DNA of 64,000 nucleotides from Ignavibacteria bacterium (lineage in GTDB: Bacteria > Bacteroidota > Ignavibacteria > Tepidaquicellales > Tepidaquicellaceae). Below the pieces are notes generated by a model. That model was given only the letters and a program-made list of their open reading frames with translations. It was not told where the DNA came from and ran no database searches. Shown here piece by piece: positions 25,470 through 36,034 of this stretch. Position 1 is the first letter of the stretch. Each line of letters opens with the position of its first letter. Location of the stretch: contig JADJMZ010000001.1 of assembly GCA_016709315.1 (NCBI GenBank), positions 1 to 64,000 on the forward strand, read 5' to 3'. The position numbers and the translations under genes are program-made.

Positions 25470-25579
25470 TTTTTTGTAAATATAAATAAAATGATTTCTA
25501 TAATCTCTTAAATATTTTATTACACTTTGTATTATTTGTATGAAGTTATTATATTGATATCAATTAAAATCTATTGAAT

Positions 25580-26845
25580 TTGAAAAACAAGATACTGCTT
25601 TTGACATCCGTGCTATTTTTATTTATTCTTAAGAGTAATGATATTTATTCGCAGGATACTGTAAAAGTAATGACTTATAATCTTCTTAATTACAATGGCA
25701 GCGTAGTAAAAGATAACAGCTTCAGAAAAATCGTTAAGTATTCAAATCCTGATATTCTTGTTGCTGAAGAAGTGATTTCACAGTCTGCTGTCAACAATAT
25801 GCTTGGTAATGTTATGAATTTTTACACGCCGGGTTTGTATTCCGCAGGAACATTTTTTAACGGATATGATACTGATAATGCTATTTTTTTTAAAAGTTCT
25901 AAATTTACTTTCTTATATAATTTTGTCATTCAGACAACGTTAAGGACAATAAATCTTTTCGGACTGGTTCATAATCAAACCGGCAATACGATTAAATTGC
26001 TGGCAGTTCATCTTAAAGCAAGTAACTCCACATCTGATCAGCAGCAAAGATTAAGCGAAGTAAATGCACTGAGAAGTTTTACAAATTCGCTTCCAAACGG
26101 AGATGAATTCGCTGTACTTGGAGATTTTAATATTTACACTTCCACCGAGCCGGCGTATCAGCGACTGCTTCAGACGGAAGTTGGAAGCGAAGGACACTTT
26201 ATAGATCCGCTAAATTTAAGCGGAACCTGGAATCAGTCGTCTTATGCGCCTTTTCATACGCAATCATCCAGAATCCGCGCATTAAGTGACAGCGGATCAA
26301 CAGGCGGACTCGATGACAGATTTGATATGATTCTTAATTCCAAAGGGATGACAGAAGAAGGGGGAATAAAATATATACCGGGATCATTAAAACCTTTGGG
26401 AAATGACGGCAATCATTATAATGACAGTATAAATCAAAGACCGAACACTTCTGTACCGGACAGTATTGCTGACGCGATTTACTATGGATCAGATCATTTG
26501 CCGGTTACTGCATTGTATAAATTTGAAAAGACCGGCTCTGTGACAATCATTTCAAATCTGATTCCGGAGAAGTTTAATGTTTACCAGAATTATCCTAATC
26601 CATTTAATCCTTCTACGAAAATAAAATTTGACATACCTTCAGGTCTAAATGGTTCTGATTCAAAAGTCAGACTTTCGGTTTACAATTCTCTCGGGAAAGA
26701 AATAGCCGAACTTGTAAATGAAAACCTTGGCGCAGGAAGTTATGAAACTGAATTCGATGCATCTGATTTTTCAAGCGGTGTTTATTTCTACAAAATAGAA
26801 ACGGATAATTTTTCACAGACAAAAAGCATGTTCCTGATAAAATAA
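25580..26845 (+). CDS. T9SS-sorted endonuclease/exonuclease/phosphatase-family protein
   Basis: A 421-residue secreted protein. Signal peptide from a TTG start (K-N-K-I-L-L-L-T-S-V-L-F-L-F-I-L). Residues ~30-320 are an EEP fold: 'TYNLLNYNG', 'PDILVAEEV' (catalytic Glu), 'VHLKAS', 'LGDFNIY' (Asp-Asn pair) and 'SDHLPVTALY' (Asp-His). The last ~90 residues form a T9SS domain ending K-S-M-F-L-I-K. It may be an extracellular nuclease or phosphodiesterase; the substrate is inferred only from the fold. Confidence 0.9.
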   Translation: MKNKILLLTSVLFLFILKSNDIYSQDTVKVMTYNLLNYNGSVVKDNSFRKIVKYSNPDILVAEEVISQSAVNNMLGNVMNFYTPGLYSAGTFFNGYDTDNAIFFKSSKFTFLYNFVIQTTLRTINLFGLVHNQTGNTIKLLAVHLKASNSTSDQQQRLSEVNALRSFTNSLPNGDEFAVLGDFNIYTSTEPAYQRLLQTEVGSEGHFIDPLNLSGTWNQSSYAPFHTQSSRIRALSDSGSTGGLDDRFDMILNSKGMTEEGGIKYIPGSLKPLGNDGNHYNDSINQRPNTSVPDSIADAIYYGSDHLPVTALYKFEKTGSVTIISNLIPEKFNVYQNYPNPFNPSTKIKFDIPSGLNGSDSKVRLSVYNSLGKEIAELVNENLGAGSYETEFDASDFSSGVYFYKIETDNFSQTKSMFLIK

Positions 26846-26872
26846 ATTTCAGTTTTAAAATTTTTCGTTAAC

Positions 26873-26903
26873 AAAAAGCCGGCAACTCAAACCGGCTTTT
26901 TTG
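26873..26903 (+). terminator. Rho-independent terminator
   Basis: AAAAAGCCGG / CCGGCTTTTT form a 10-bp stem with a 9-base loop and a T run, 27 bases after the EEP gene. It sits between convergent genes and is followed by more Ts. Confidence 0.88.
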
Positions 26904-26931
26904 TTTTAAAAATAATTTAATTCAACTGAGA

Positions 26932-28164
26932 CTAAGGTCTTTGAATTGATATTGAGTTCAGAGAATTATTATCTGCGATAGACAGATCAGCAGAATCAAC
27001 AAAGTCATCACCGGTCAGATCAGTTTTCACATAACCTGACACAGCGTTCAAAGCATCATTGTCAACATCACTTACATCAGTTGCATCCACAATACCATCT
27101 TTGTTTATATCACCGCCGTATATACAGTACTTTGCCGCGTTCAAAATAAGATTGTCTCCGTAAGCTTTATTTGCAGCAGTTGAGAAGTTATAAACTGTAG
27201 AAACTCCATTCACAAAAGAAACAGGAAGCTTACTCCATGTTTCAATTGAATTTCTGTGCTTTGCAACTATATAATAATTTCCGCCTGCAGCAGTAAAGAA
27301 ACAAAATGATCCGAGTCCGTTTTGATTTAATACTGACTTAGACGAATCAACTATTGCATAAGGAGAAACAGAATTCCTCAGGTAAACCCTTGCAGTATCG
27401 CTTATCATTGAGGTGCCGTTCCAGAATCCTTCTATAAATGAAGTAAGGTTTAAAGATATTAAATTATACGTTACAGTTAGCACAGGTCTGTTAGCAGAAG
27501 TAATGTTTTCGTGAGTATCGAATCTCTTTGCAGTAGCGGTAGCTGATTCATCTCCCAGCAATAACCAGCCGTAGTTTGAAGTTGAATCATTTAACCAGTC
27601 CTGAACATCATTAATCATTTGAGAAGTAGAGCCCCAGGTATAAAATCCAACTCCGCCAACCGGCAGACTTGCGCTTACGGTTGTTGAAAATACTCCGCCG
27701 TCCCTTCCCCAGTTTTCCGTATCAAAGAATCTGTGTACCCATGTTGCATCTCCCGGCTCAGCAGCAGCTCCGAATCCTTCTTCACCTCCCGGAGCTGAAG
27801 TACTCTCTCCCCAGCTTTCGCTTAATTTTCTAAGCTCAACTGTCTTGTTTCCTGAAATTGTCTTGGACATGTGAAGTTTTAAAGTAACTGATGTTACTAC
27901 TGCGCATTTTGGAATTGATGACAGATCGAATTTTATCAGTCCTCGTCTTATGCTGCTTTGCGCTGTCATTCCTGTAAAAAAATACTGTCCGGCTCCGTTA
28001 CTCGTCAGTCCGTTGGCATCTTCATAAAGAGTGTTGTCATTTGCAGCAGTGATATCAACAGTTGTCTGCGAAAATGAATCTTTAACAGATAAAGCCGTCA
28101 GGAATAAACCCGAAATCAAAAATGCAAAAATAAATAATAACTGAGAATTGTTTTTAGTTTTCAT
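26932..28164 (-). CDS. Secreted DNRLRE-domain protein with dockerin-type repeats
   Basis: A 410-residue exported protein (signal peptide F-I-F-A-F-L-I-S-G-L-F-L). Residues ~35-230 match a DNRLRE-type domain ('DNTLYEDANGLTSNGAGQYFF', 'RRGLIKFDLSSIP'), found in secreted carbohydrate-binding or adhesive proteins. The C-terminus carries two calcium-binding dockerin-type repeats ('GDINKDGIVDATDVS' and 'DLTGDDFVDSADLS'). No T9SS N-Y-P-N-P-F motif, unlike its neighbours. Dockerins bind cohesins; none is visible here, so the repeats may act simply as calcium-binding stabilisers. Confidence 0.85.
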   Translation of the reverse strand: MKTKNNSQLLFIFAFLISGLFLTALSVKDSFSQTTVDITAANDNTLYEDANGLTSNGAGQYFFTGMTAQSSIRRGLIKFDLSSIPKCAVVTSVTLKLHMSKTISGNKTVELRKLSESWGESTSAPGGEEGFGAAAEPGDATWVHRFFDTENWGRDGGVFSTTVSASLPVGGVGFYTWGSTSQMINDVQDWLNDSTSNYGWLLLGDESATATAKRFDTHENITSANRPVLTVTYNLISLNLTSFIEGFWNGTSMISDTARVYLRNSVSPYAIVDSSKSVLNQNGLGSFCFFTAAGGNYYIVAKHRNSIETWSKLPVSFVNGVSTVYNFSTAANKAYGDNLILNAAKYCIYGGDINKDGIVDATDVSDVDNDALNAVSGYVKTDLTGDDFVDSADLSIADNNSLNSISIQRP

Positions 28165-28231
28165 AATTTTAGTTTTGTTTGAAATAAAAATATAATTTAG
28201 TAAAGTACTGATAACGCTTTGTGATTTAAAG

Positions 28232-30831
28232 TTATTTTATCAGCAGCATTTTTCTGGAAACTGATTTGCTGCCGTCAATTGTCATGTTATAAAAATAAAT
28301 TCCGCTTGAAACATTGTTACCTGTAATATCCTTTCCATTCCAGACTGCTGAATAGCTTCCGGCGCTTAATTCTTTTGCAACTAAACTATTTATCAGTTTG
28401 CCTGAAATGTCATATACTTTAATTTGTACAAAACTTTTCCGTGATACCGAATATTTAATTGTAGTTTCAGGGTTAAAAGGATTTGGAAAGTTTTGCTCAA
28501 GTTTGTAATCACTCGCTGTGAGCTGTTCATTTGAATTTATTCCTATAATTGTATTCAGATCAATTTTATACATAGACCTGCCGTGCGTTCCGATTACCAG
28601 ATAATAAGCAGTCGGATGAATTTTCATGTCATATACTGACACCATCGGAAGACCTGATCCGAGGAACTGCCAGCTCTGTCCTGTATTAGTGCTGTAATAA
28701 CATCCGACATCTGATCCGGCAAAGAGAACATTTGTTCTCAATGGATCAATTGCAAAAGCATTTACAGGTGCATCAGGTAAATTATTACTGATATCACTCC
28801 ATGTCTGACCTTTGTTTGTCGTCCTGAATATATGCGGCTGCGGATCTCTCCATTTAAGTCCGTTGAATGTAACATAAGAAATATTTTCATTCAAAGGATC
28901 TATTGCAACTCTTGTAATCCATCTGTAAGGAAGAGTTGCAGACACTTTTGTCCAGTTCGTTCCGCTGTTTGAAGTTATCCATACATTAGCATCATCTGTC
29001 CCGGCAATTATCATGTTGGGATTTGTATTTGAAACATCAATTGTAGTTACTGTTCCGAGTCTTGGCTGATTTCCGTTTGTAAGGTCTGGGCTTATGGCAG
29101 TCCAGTTTGCAGCTGCGTTAGTAGTTCTGTATACTTTGTTTGTTCCGAAATAAAGAACATTGCTGTTATTCGGATCCATAACTACCGGCGTTGACCAGTT
29201 TCTTTTCTCAGAAGGATTTATCCCTGCCGTAGCGTCGTCAAAGCTGATCCCCCGTCTGATGATTTTCCGAATCCGCCGTTTTGTGATTCAGCATAAATAA
29301 CATTCGGATTCGTATAATCAACTATCACATAAAATCCATCGCCGCCGTAAATGCTTTCCCAGTCGCTTACGGATCCTGTTGTGGTTCTGTTTGTACCGTT
29401 ATCCTGAGTGCCTCCGTAAAGTCTCTGAGGATTTGTTTTGTCAATTCCTATTTCATAGAATTGAGTAATCGGAAGTTCAGCAACCTTTGTAAATGAATTT
29501 CCTCCGTTAGTTGAATTATATATTCCTCCGTCATTTCCTTCTATGATAGTTTCAGGAGCGCCGGGTTTGAATGCAAGAGCGTGATTGTCTACATGTATAT
29601 CAAATCCGGTCAGATCAGTCCATGAAGTTCCGGAATTTGTTGTCTTCATTATTGCAAAGTCCAGGACATAGACAATACTGGGATTTGTGGGATGAACTCT
29701 TACCTGTCCGAAATACCAACTGAAAGTGGAAAATCCATCCTGCAGCTGATTGTTCGGATCTGCATTTGTCCAGTTAAGTCCTGCATTAGTAGTTTTAAAA
29801 AATCCGAGATATGTGGTTCCGTTTGTAAAAATTGAATAGAGAATATTTGGATTTGATTTTGAAATGCTGATACCAATCCGTCCGACACTCGTTGAAGATG
29901 AATTAGGCAAGCCGTTTGCTGCTCCGAGAGCTGTCCAGTTATTTCCTCCGTTAGTTGATTTATAAATTCCGCTTGTACTTCCGAAAAGTTGCCCGCCGTT
30001 TGGATATCTTGTTTTCTGCCACATTGCAGCATATAAATTATTTGAATTAACAGGATCAACTGCAATGTCAATCGCTCCTGTAGAATCGGAAATAAATAAT
30101 ATTTTAGTCCAGTTCGCTCCGCCGTTATCACTTCTGTAAATACCTCTGTCAGGATTCGGTCCGAAATACGAACCTACGGCTGCAACGTATAGTTTAAGCG
30201 GATTAAAAGGATCTATGATTATTCTTCCGATAGAAACAGTGTTCTGTAATCCGGTTATCTGCCAGCTTGTACCTCCGTTTGTTGATTTATATATTCCTCC
30301 TCCTGCAAAATTATTATGACCGCCGTTTGCCTCACCTGTTCCGGCATAAATAATATTTGAATTCACAGGATCAACTGCAATATCTCCTATCGGCAAAACT
30401 GCATTGTCATCAAATACCGGAAAGAAATTTAATCCTCCGTTTGTTGATTTAAAAATTCCACCGGTTGCAGCTCCTGCATAAATTATCTGTGAATTATTTG
30501 GATCATATTCCAGGTCAGATATTCTGCCTCCTATATTGGCAGGACCTGCAAACTCCCATTGCGGAGTAGAGTTATCAGATTCAGCAAGACTTCTCATCTC
30601 CTGTCCTTTTTTTAATGCTTCAAGATGAGCATCCGGATCTGCCTGACCGTAAGGAAAAGTCCTTTTGAAATACTCAATATCTGAAGGGTATTTAATTTCA
30701 GAATCTCTGTCTTTTCTTTTTTCCGGTGAGTTATTTTCTAATTTATCTTTTTCATTAACATTAATAAGATAAAAGATTGCAGAAGCGCAAAACATTATGA
30801 CAGCTGTATATAGAAATAATTTCTTTTTCAT
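28232..30831 (-). pseudogene. T9SS-sorted BNR/VPS10-like beta-propeller gene, broken by a one-base frameshift
   Basis: Two adjacent frames are halves of one gene. The first (from ATG 30831) has an N-terminal membrane/signal segment, 'QWEFAGPANIGGRISDLEYDPNNSQIIYAG' and many 'G(I/V)YKSTNGG..W' propeller blades. It ends at 29218 after 'SSDGGSALTTLRQG'. In the next frame the text continues smoothly (S-A-F-D-D-A-T-A-G-I-N-P-S-E-K-R-N-W) into blades and a T9SS tail ending R-K-M-L-L-I-K at 28232. One missing A (plus strand) near 29239-29244 explains it; the intact product would be about 866 residues. It could be a sequencing error or a recent mutation. Confidence 0.88.
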
Positions 30832-30876
30832 ATTCAATAAATGTATTTAAACTAATTTAAGTTTTTTAATTTATAA

Positions 30877-30908
30877 AAAAAGCTGCGACCTTATCAGATT
30901 GCAGCCTT
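30877..30908 (-). terminator. Terminator of the metalloprotease gene
   Basis: On the minus strand, AAGGCTGC and GCAGCTT pair around a 14-base loop (one bulged G) and are followed by a T run. It lies ~30 bases after the stop of the gene at 30938. Confidence 0.7.
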
Positions 30909-30937
30909 CCTTATAATTTTAACGAATAAACATACTG

Positions 30938-33232
30938 CTATTTTATCAGGATCATCCTTTTTGTCTCCTGAAAATTACCGGACTCTAATTTATAAAAATA
31001 CATTCCGCTTGCAAAGTTGCTTCCGTCGAATTCAGTTTTATATGACCCCGGTAACATATTTTCATTGATCAATGTCACAACTTCATTTCCAAGTATATCA
31101 AATACTTTCAAAGATACAAATCCCGATTCAGGAATTCTAAACTCCAGATTCGTTACGGGATTAAAGGGATTAGGATAATTCTGATTCAAAGAATAGCTGT
31201 CGGGAATTTCACTAACATTACTTCCTGCAGACACAACATTTGTAAGAGTAAAATTATAATTCGAAATATCAAAAAAGATATTATCTGCCGACTCTACTTT
31301 GATCCTGCATTGTGTAGAATTTACAGAAGGCAGATTAATTGTTTCAGAGCCGTCATTCGGAGTGTTTGTCAAAAGAGTATAAAAATATGAATTACCTCCG
31401 TTAGTAGAAAGAACGAGGTTTACATTCTGACAGTTAACAGGTGCTGCATTTGTATTGGCAACATTCCAGGTAATTGTCTGAGGGATATTTGTATTCCAGG
31501 TTACAGATGTCGTATCAGGCAGTGTTACTTTAAAAGGTCCTGCTGTTTCTGTAACGTTGAATTCTGTAAGTTCATAATTATTACCTCCGCCTGCAACACT
31601 GTTGTCTCTTACAGTAAGACGGAAACTCAGAGTTCTTGTATAAGTCGGAAGCAGTTCACCGATTGTCTGAGTGTTATTTAAAAGATTGCTCAGCCTTGGA
31701 AAAGTTCTTGTCGGCACAGTATCCGGCTTGAATGATCTGAAGATAGGAGCATTTCCAGATGGACCGTTTGGCACTCCTGCCGGACCGAGATCCATTTCTT
31801 CCCAGCAGTAAGTAAGACTATTCGGATTTTCCGCATCTGTAGCAGAACCGGTAAGCTTAAATGGAGTCCGGATTGGAATTGTAAATCCTCCGGCAGGAAC
31901 AGTAACAACAGGAGGTGAATTTCCTGTTTCTGTAGTTACCGGACAGACACTGCCGCTTCCGTACTGAATAAAAGAAGCCATTTCTGTAAAATTGCCTGAA
32001 TGAAAATATGCATCACTGTTGTTCTGCAGATTACTTGAACCGCAAATACCGGCGTAACCCATAATTGTGGAAGCGCTTCCCGGTTCCCATGCAGTCGAAG
32101 CGTTTCTGTTGCCGCCGCCGCAGGAAGATGTTGTGCTGTTAAATGAATGATTTCCTCCGAACTGATGTCCCATTTCATGAGCTACATAATCTATATCAAA
32201 AGGATCGCCTATCGGAGCGCCGGATCCTGTAACACCTCTGGCTTTCTGACCGTTAACGCAGATTACTCTGAGATTCGCAACACCGCCGCCGCCTGTGCTT
32301 ACTACATGACCGAAATCATAATTTGCAGTCCCTATGACATTGTCAAGATTTGTCTGATTCTGTCCGAGCATAGTTGATCCGTTGTTGTTGGTATATGGAT
32401 CAGTTGAAGAATTGGTATATACAATCAGATTATTATTCCCGATCAAAACCATTCTTGCAGAAAAATCTTTTTCGTAAACACCGTTTACTCTGTTTATGGT
32501 TGTTACAATTGCTGCAAGTCCGCCGGCAACAGTCCCTCCGTGATAAGTTGTATATTCGCCTGTAGAAGCGCAGGCAAGTCTGTAAGTTCTCAGCTGAGTT
32601 CCTGATGTAATTTCACCGCTTACATTAACCGGTTCAGAATTATCATTCAGCTCAGGGTCAAAACTGCATTCGAATGTTTTGTTTGTAATGAAATCTTTTT
32701 TGAAATAGCTGATGTAAATTTCATTTTCATTTTTACTGAACGGGTCTATGAAATAATCTCCTCTTGCGCTTAGTATCATTGCATGAAATCCGTGCATTGT
32801 AATATCAATTTTACCTGTCGCATACGGATCATCAATTCCTTTTATACTGTAAGTCTTTATATCGGGAAATTTATCCGCCAGAGCCGGCTCCATCATACTG
32901 TATTCAGTTACCGAAAATTTTGACATCCCGCCGTAAGGCATCGGAAGTTCGAATATGTAATCAGTATGTACGGAATTCTCCATTGGAGCTCTTTGAAGCA
33001 TTGTACTCAACTGATTCATATCAGCTTTCAGAGTTCTGTATCTCACAGGATTAATTTCCCTGCTGCCTTTTTGTGTAAATTCATTTTCACTAATATCCGT
33101 CCATACTGAAGAGCTATTTCCTGCAGTCAGCATCGGCGGACTTATTCTGTTTCCTTTGTTGTTTCCCGCAAAGAATATCACGATCATCACAACTGTGATT
33201 ACGGGTAACATTAATTTTAATGTATGTTTCAT
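30938..33232 (-). CDS. T9SS-sorted reprolysin-like zinc metalloprotease
   Basis: A 764-residue exported protease. After an N-terminal signal segment and a propeptide-like region, the catalytic site 'AHEMGHQFGGNHSF' (around residue 350-362) supplies the H-E-x-x-H-x-x-x-x-x-H zinc site. A 'G-S-A-S-T-I-M-G-Y-A' methionine turn follows. Residues ~430-680 look like Ig/PKD-like domains. The T9SS tail has N-Y-P-N-P-F-N-P and ends K-R-M-I-L-I-K. It is followed downstream by the propeller pseudogene and preceded by a second M12B-like protease, so the three may have been a surface-protein cluster. Confidence 0.9.
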   Translation of the reverse strand: MKHTLKLMLPVITVVMIVIFFAGNNKGNRISPPMLTAGNSSSVWTDISENEFTQKGSREINPVRYRTLKADMNQLSTMLQRAPMENSVHTDYIFELPMPYGGMSKFSVTEYSMMEPALADKFPDIKTYSIKGIDDPYATGKIDITMHGFHAMILSARGDYFIDPFSKNENEIYISYFKKDFITNKTFECSFDPELNDNSEPVNVSGEITSGTQLRTYRLACASTGEYTTYHGGTVAGGLAAIVTTINRVNGVYEKDFSARMVLIGNNNLIVYTNSSTDPYTNNNGSTMLGQNQTNLDNVIGTANYDFGHVVSTGGGGVANLRVICVNGQKARGVTGSGAPIGDPFDIDYVAHEMGHQFGGNHSFNSTTSSCGGGNRNASTAWEPGSASTIMGYAGICGSSNLQNNSDAYFHSGNFTEMASFIQYGSGSVCPVTTETGNSPPVVTVPAGGFTIPIRTPFKLTGSATDAENPNSLTYCWEEMDLGPAGVPNGPSGNAPIFRSFKPDTVPTRTFPRLSNLLNNTQTIGELLPTYTRTLSFRLTVRDNSVAGGGNNYELTEFNVTETAGPFKVTLPDTTSVTWNTNIPQTITWNVANTNAAPVNCQNVNLVLSTNGGNSYFYTLLTNTPNDGSETINLPSVNSTQCRIKVESADNIFFDISNYNFTLTNVVSAGSNVSEIPDSYSLNQNYPNPFNPVTNLEFRIPESGFVSLKVFDILGNEVVTLINENMLPGSYKTEFDGSNFASGMYFYKLESGNFQETKRMILIK

Positions 33233-33264
33233 TTTGAAATTTTTAATTGTTAGAAATTCCTTTT

Positions 33265-35508
33265 TTATTTGACAAGGATCATTCTCTTTGTATCAGAAAA
33301 TCCGTTTGTTGTTAGTCTGTAGAAATATACTCCGCTTGGAAGATTGCCGGCATTGAAAGTGACCTGGTAACTTCCTGGTTGTAAATTCTCACTTAAAAGC
33401 GTTTTAACTTCGCTTCCCTTTGTATCATAAATTCTTAAATCTGCAAATGCGCTTACAGGCAAATCAAAATTAATGTTTGTCTGCGGATTGAATGGATTCG
33501 GATAATTATTTTCGAGATTATATTTTTCCGGAATTGCCGTCGAGAGTAGATTTATGCCTACAGTCGTTCTGACAAGAGTAACTATAAATGTATTTCCCGA
33601 AGCTATCGAATCTATTCCGTTATAACTCCATGATCTCCATGTGCATCTGACTGAATCTCCGGTTACTCCTAATGTATTTGCCAGTGTATCGAGAAAACTT
33701 TTCCTTAACGAAATTACAGTATCTCCTCCGCTATTATTACTTGAATATATGTAATCAATGTTTGTTGAAAGCTTTCTAATCTTAAATTTATACCTTATTG
33801 TTGGATTTGTTCCTGCGCTGCTCCATGAAAAATTCTGGGATTCAGTGCTGTTCGGAGATACGCTTATTCTTGAAAATGAAACAGGTGACAAATTATTAAA
33901 TGCATTTAAATTAAGTATGATCCTGAAGGATGCATCGCAAGTATCTCCCGAATTAGGATTTGATGAGTTTATTATTCTGATCTTACACTGAGACGCCGAA
34001 GAAATATAAGGAACTATCCAGTCAAATTGTCTTTGCTGCGCAGGAACATTATTCTGGATTGACTGCCAGGTCGAACCGTTGTTCGTTGATAATTCCAGAT
34101 TAACGTTTCCCGTGGCTGATGTTCCCCAGTATATCGGTCTTGATTCGCCTGTTCTTACAGACTCTCCGCCGTTTGGATATCCTAACTGAATTTCTCTGTT
34201 GTAAATATACATACAGGCAGAATTCTCCGCCCTGCTTCTTATCAGCGCTTTTGGCTGAGGTCCGAATCCCTGAACTAAACTTATCGAACCGTTCAGATGA
34301 CAATAACTCATTATCGTACCAACTCTCGTTACCGGAGGTCCGCTGTAACATCCGCCTTCAACTGCATAGCAACTGTCTATCGCTCCTCCAACCCATCCGC
34401 AATTGTGTGTGTGATTTGATCCGAAATTATGACCCATTTCGTGTGACACTACCATTACATCCCATGAATATGTCGGCAGCGGCTGTATCGGTCCGTCTGT
34501 ATTGCTGAATCCGTATCCGTATCCGGTGCTTCCTCCTGAACATAATGTATTTATAAAAGCTATGCCTCCCATGTTTCCGGATCTCCTTGAGATCATGTGC
34601 ACTAATGTTCTTTGAACTGACTGCTGATTTGCATTCCATTCATTTCTGAACTGATTGAGTACTGCATTCGAATTTGTTCCGGGATAAGGATCCGTAGTTG
34701 TCCATACTCTCAGATAAGGAATTACAAGTTTAACATTTACTTCTTTCATATAAATTGCTGATGAAGCTGACATAAGTGCAAGCGCATAGTTTGTTGCTGC
34801 TGTTACTGACTGTCCGTATGTATTGTAAGTAGCATAATCTATTTCAATTGCTATTTCAGCAGTGTACAGATCATTCGGCGAATCATTGTTAATATTTTTG
34901 AGAATAGTTTTCCTCATCTCATTAATATACTCTGTACTTAAATTATCCTCAGTACCGCACATGAAATCATTCTTTACCTTTAAATCACTTTCTCTGAAAA
35001 GAATATGTTCATCAGTCTCAATTCCGGTTTTGTTTTTTAAAGAACCGATGTTATAATTATCATTACCGGTAATGATTATTCCCGTAACTCTGTTTTCTGT
35101 AAAATTTAATGATACAAGACTGTTTTCCATTCCTTCAATGTAACCTTTATAAGAAACTGCAAGATCCTTCAGATCCAGTTCCTCATTTCCGTTTGCTGTT
35201 CTGGCAACGATCTTCGCGCCGGGAGCGAGGATATCGAATCTGCTTAAAACAAGCTTCATATTATTGTTATCAAAACCGGGAAGGGTAAGAGATATCTCAG
35301 GTAATCTGCTTTGATATAAATTTTTAAGCCCTGTCTTGTTAATGCTTAATAAAACTTTGTTCTTTAATAGTCCTGATAATTCTTCATTACCAATTGCGGA
35401 ATTGTTTGCTGATCTGGAAAATACATCATATTCATTTTTATTCTGAGAATATGAATTTAAAGAAAGAAAAAAGATAAACGAAAATAAGAATAAAACAAAT
35501 GATTTCAT
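33265..35508 (-). CDS. T9SS-sorted reprolysin-like zinc metalloprotease, second copy
   Basis: A 747-residue exported protease with signal peptide (F-V-L-F-L-F-S-F-I-F-F). The zinc site 'SHEMGHNFGSNHTHNCGW' lies near residue 355-372, followed by 'V-G-T-I-M-S-Y-C-H' as Met-turn. Before it are a propeptide-like N-terminus and 'SVQRTLVHMISRRSGNMGGIAFINTLC'. The later part has an Ig-like region, then a T9SS domain ending K-R-M-I-L-V-K. Related to the neighbour at 30938 in layout, but the two differ widely in sequence, so an old duplication is likely. The genes are 32 bases apart. Confidence 0.9.
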   Translation of the reverse strand: MKSFVLFLFSFIFFLSLNSYSQNKNEYDVFSRSANNSAIGNEELSGLLKNKVLLSINKTGLKNLYQSRLPEISLTLPGFDNNNMKLVLSRFDILAPGAKIVARTANGNEELDLKDLAVSYKGYIEGMENSLVSLNFTENRVTGIIITGNDNYNIGSLKNKTGIETDEHILFRESDLKVKNDFMCGTEDNLSTEYINEMRKTILKNINNDSPNDLYTAEIAIEIDYATYNTYGQSVTAATNYALALMSASSAIYMKEVNVKLVIPYLRVWTTTDPYPGTNSNAVLNQFRNEWNANQQSVQRTLVHMISRRSGNMGGIAFINTLCSGGSTGYGYGFSNTDGPIQPLPTYSWDVMVVSHEMGHNFGSNHTHNCGWVGGAIDSCYAVEGGCYSGPPVTRVGTIMSYCHLNGSISLVQGFGPQPKALIRSRAENSACMYIYNREIQLGYPNGGESVRTGESRPIYWGTSATGNVNLELSTNNGSTWQSIQNNVPAQQRQFDWIVPYISSASQCKIRIINSSNPNSGDTCDASFRIILNLNAFNNLSPVSFSRISVSPNSTESQNFSWSSAGTNPTIRYKFKIRKLSTNIDYIYSSNNSGGDTVISLRKSFLDTLANTLGVTGDSVRCTWRSWSYNGIDSIASGNTFIVTLVRTTVGINLLSTAIPEKYNLENNYPNPFNPQTNINFDLPVSAFADLRIYDTKGSEVKTLLSENLQPGSYQVTFNAGNLPSGVYFYRLTTNGFSDTKRMILVK

Positions 35509-36034
35509 TTGAAATGTTTAATGTTAAAAAATGTGAGTTGGGTTTTCCCGGATAATTGTGATTTAAGATAAGAATAATATTGATTTATTAAAATGTTTGT
35601 TTTTCTCTTACTCAAATTTTGGTGTGCGTTTCATTCGTACGAAATCCACTCCCTTGGAGTTGTTTCAATTCATTTGGATTACCGAAAAAAGTTCCTGCTC
35701 ACGCGGCAAGCAGAGCGGAATTTGGGAAACAAGATTATTATATAGATTATTTGCGTAAATCTGCGAATTTTTTCTGCGAATATCTGCGAGAAAATATTTT
35801 TGTCGTATACCAAGTTAAATTTTAACCGGATTGTTATAATTATCTGAAGTTACGTAAAGAATATTATTATCCGATTTTAACTTTTATAATCAATAAAGAT
35901 GTAAGTTACTCTAAAAGTTAACTCTTTAATTCAACCTTCACCTACCGCCTTCGACGAGGCAAGCCCCCTCCTTGGCAAGGAGGGGCTTGGGGGTGGTCTT
36001 GCATTGAAAACTAACACTTGCGAAACTTCAGTAA
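35509..36034. repeat. Intergenic region with GC-rich palindrome
   Basis: No convincing gene; the short frame at 35619-35825 looks accidental. Near 35965-35996, AAGCCCCCTCC...GGAGGGGCTTGGGGGTGG forms a palindrome of the same type as at 54126-54196. Around 35755-35800 there is a short run of CTGCGAAT/CTGCGAG units, also like other dispersed motifs in this genome. Confidence 0.6.

Noticed and set aside
29700..30131. 143-residue minus-strand frame inside the propeller gene
   Set aside because: It is an alternate frame of the repeated blades, with no signature of its own; the real product is read in the other frame.
35619..35825. 68-residue frame between SDR and protease genes
   Set aside because: Its composition matches short intergenic repeats (CTGCGAAT units) and no start context or motif supports it.
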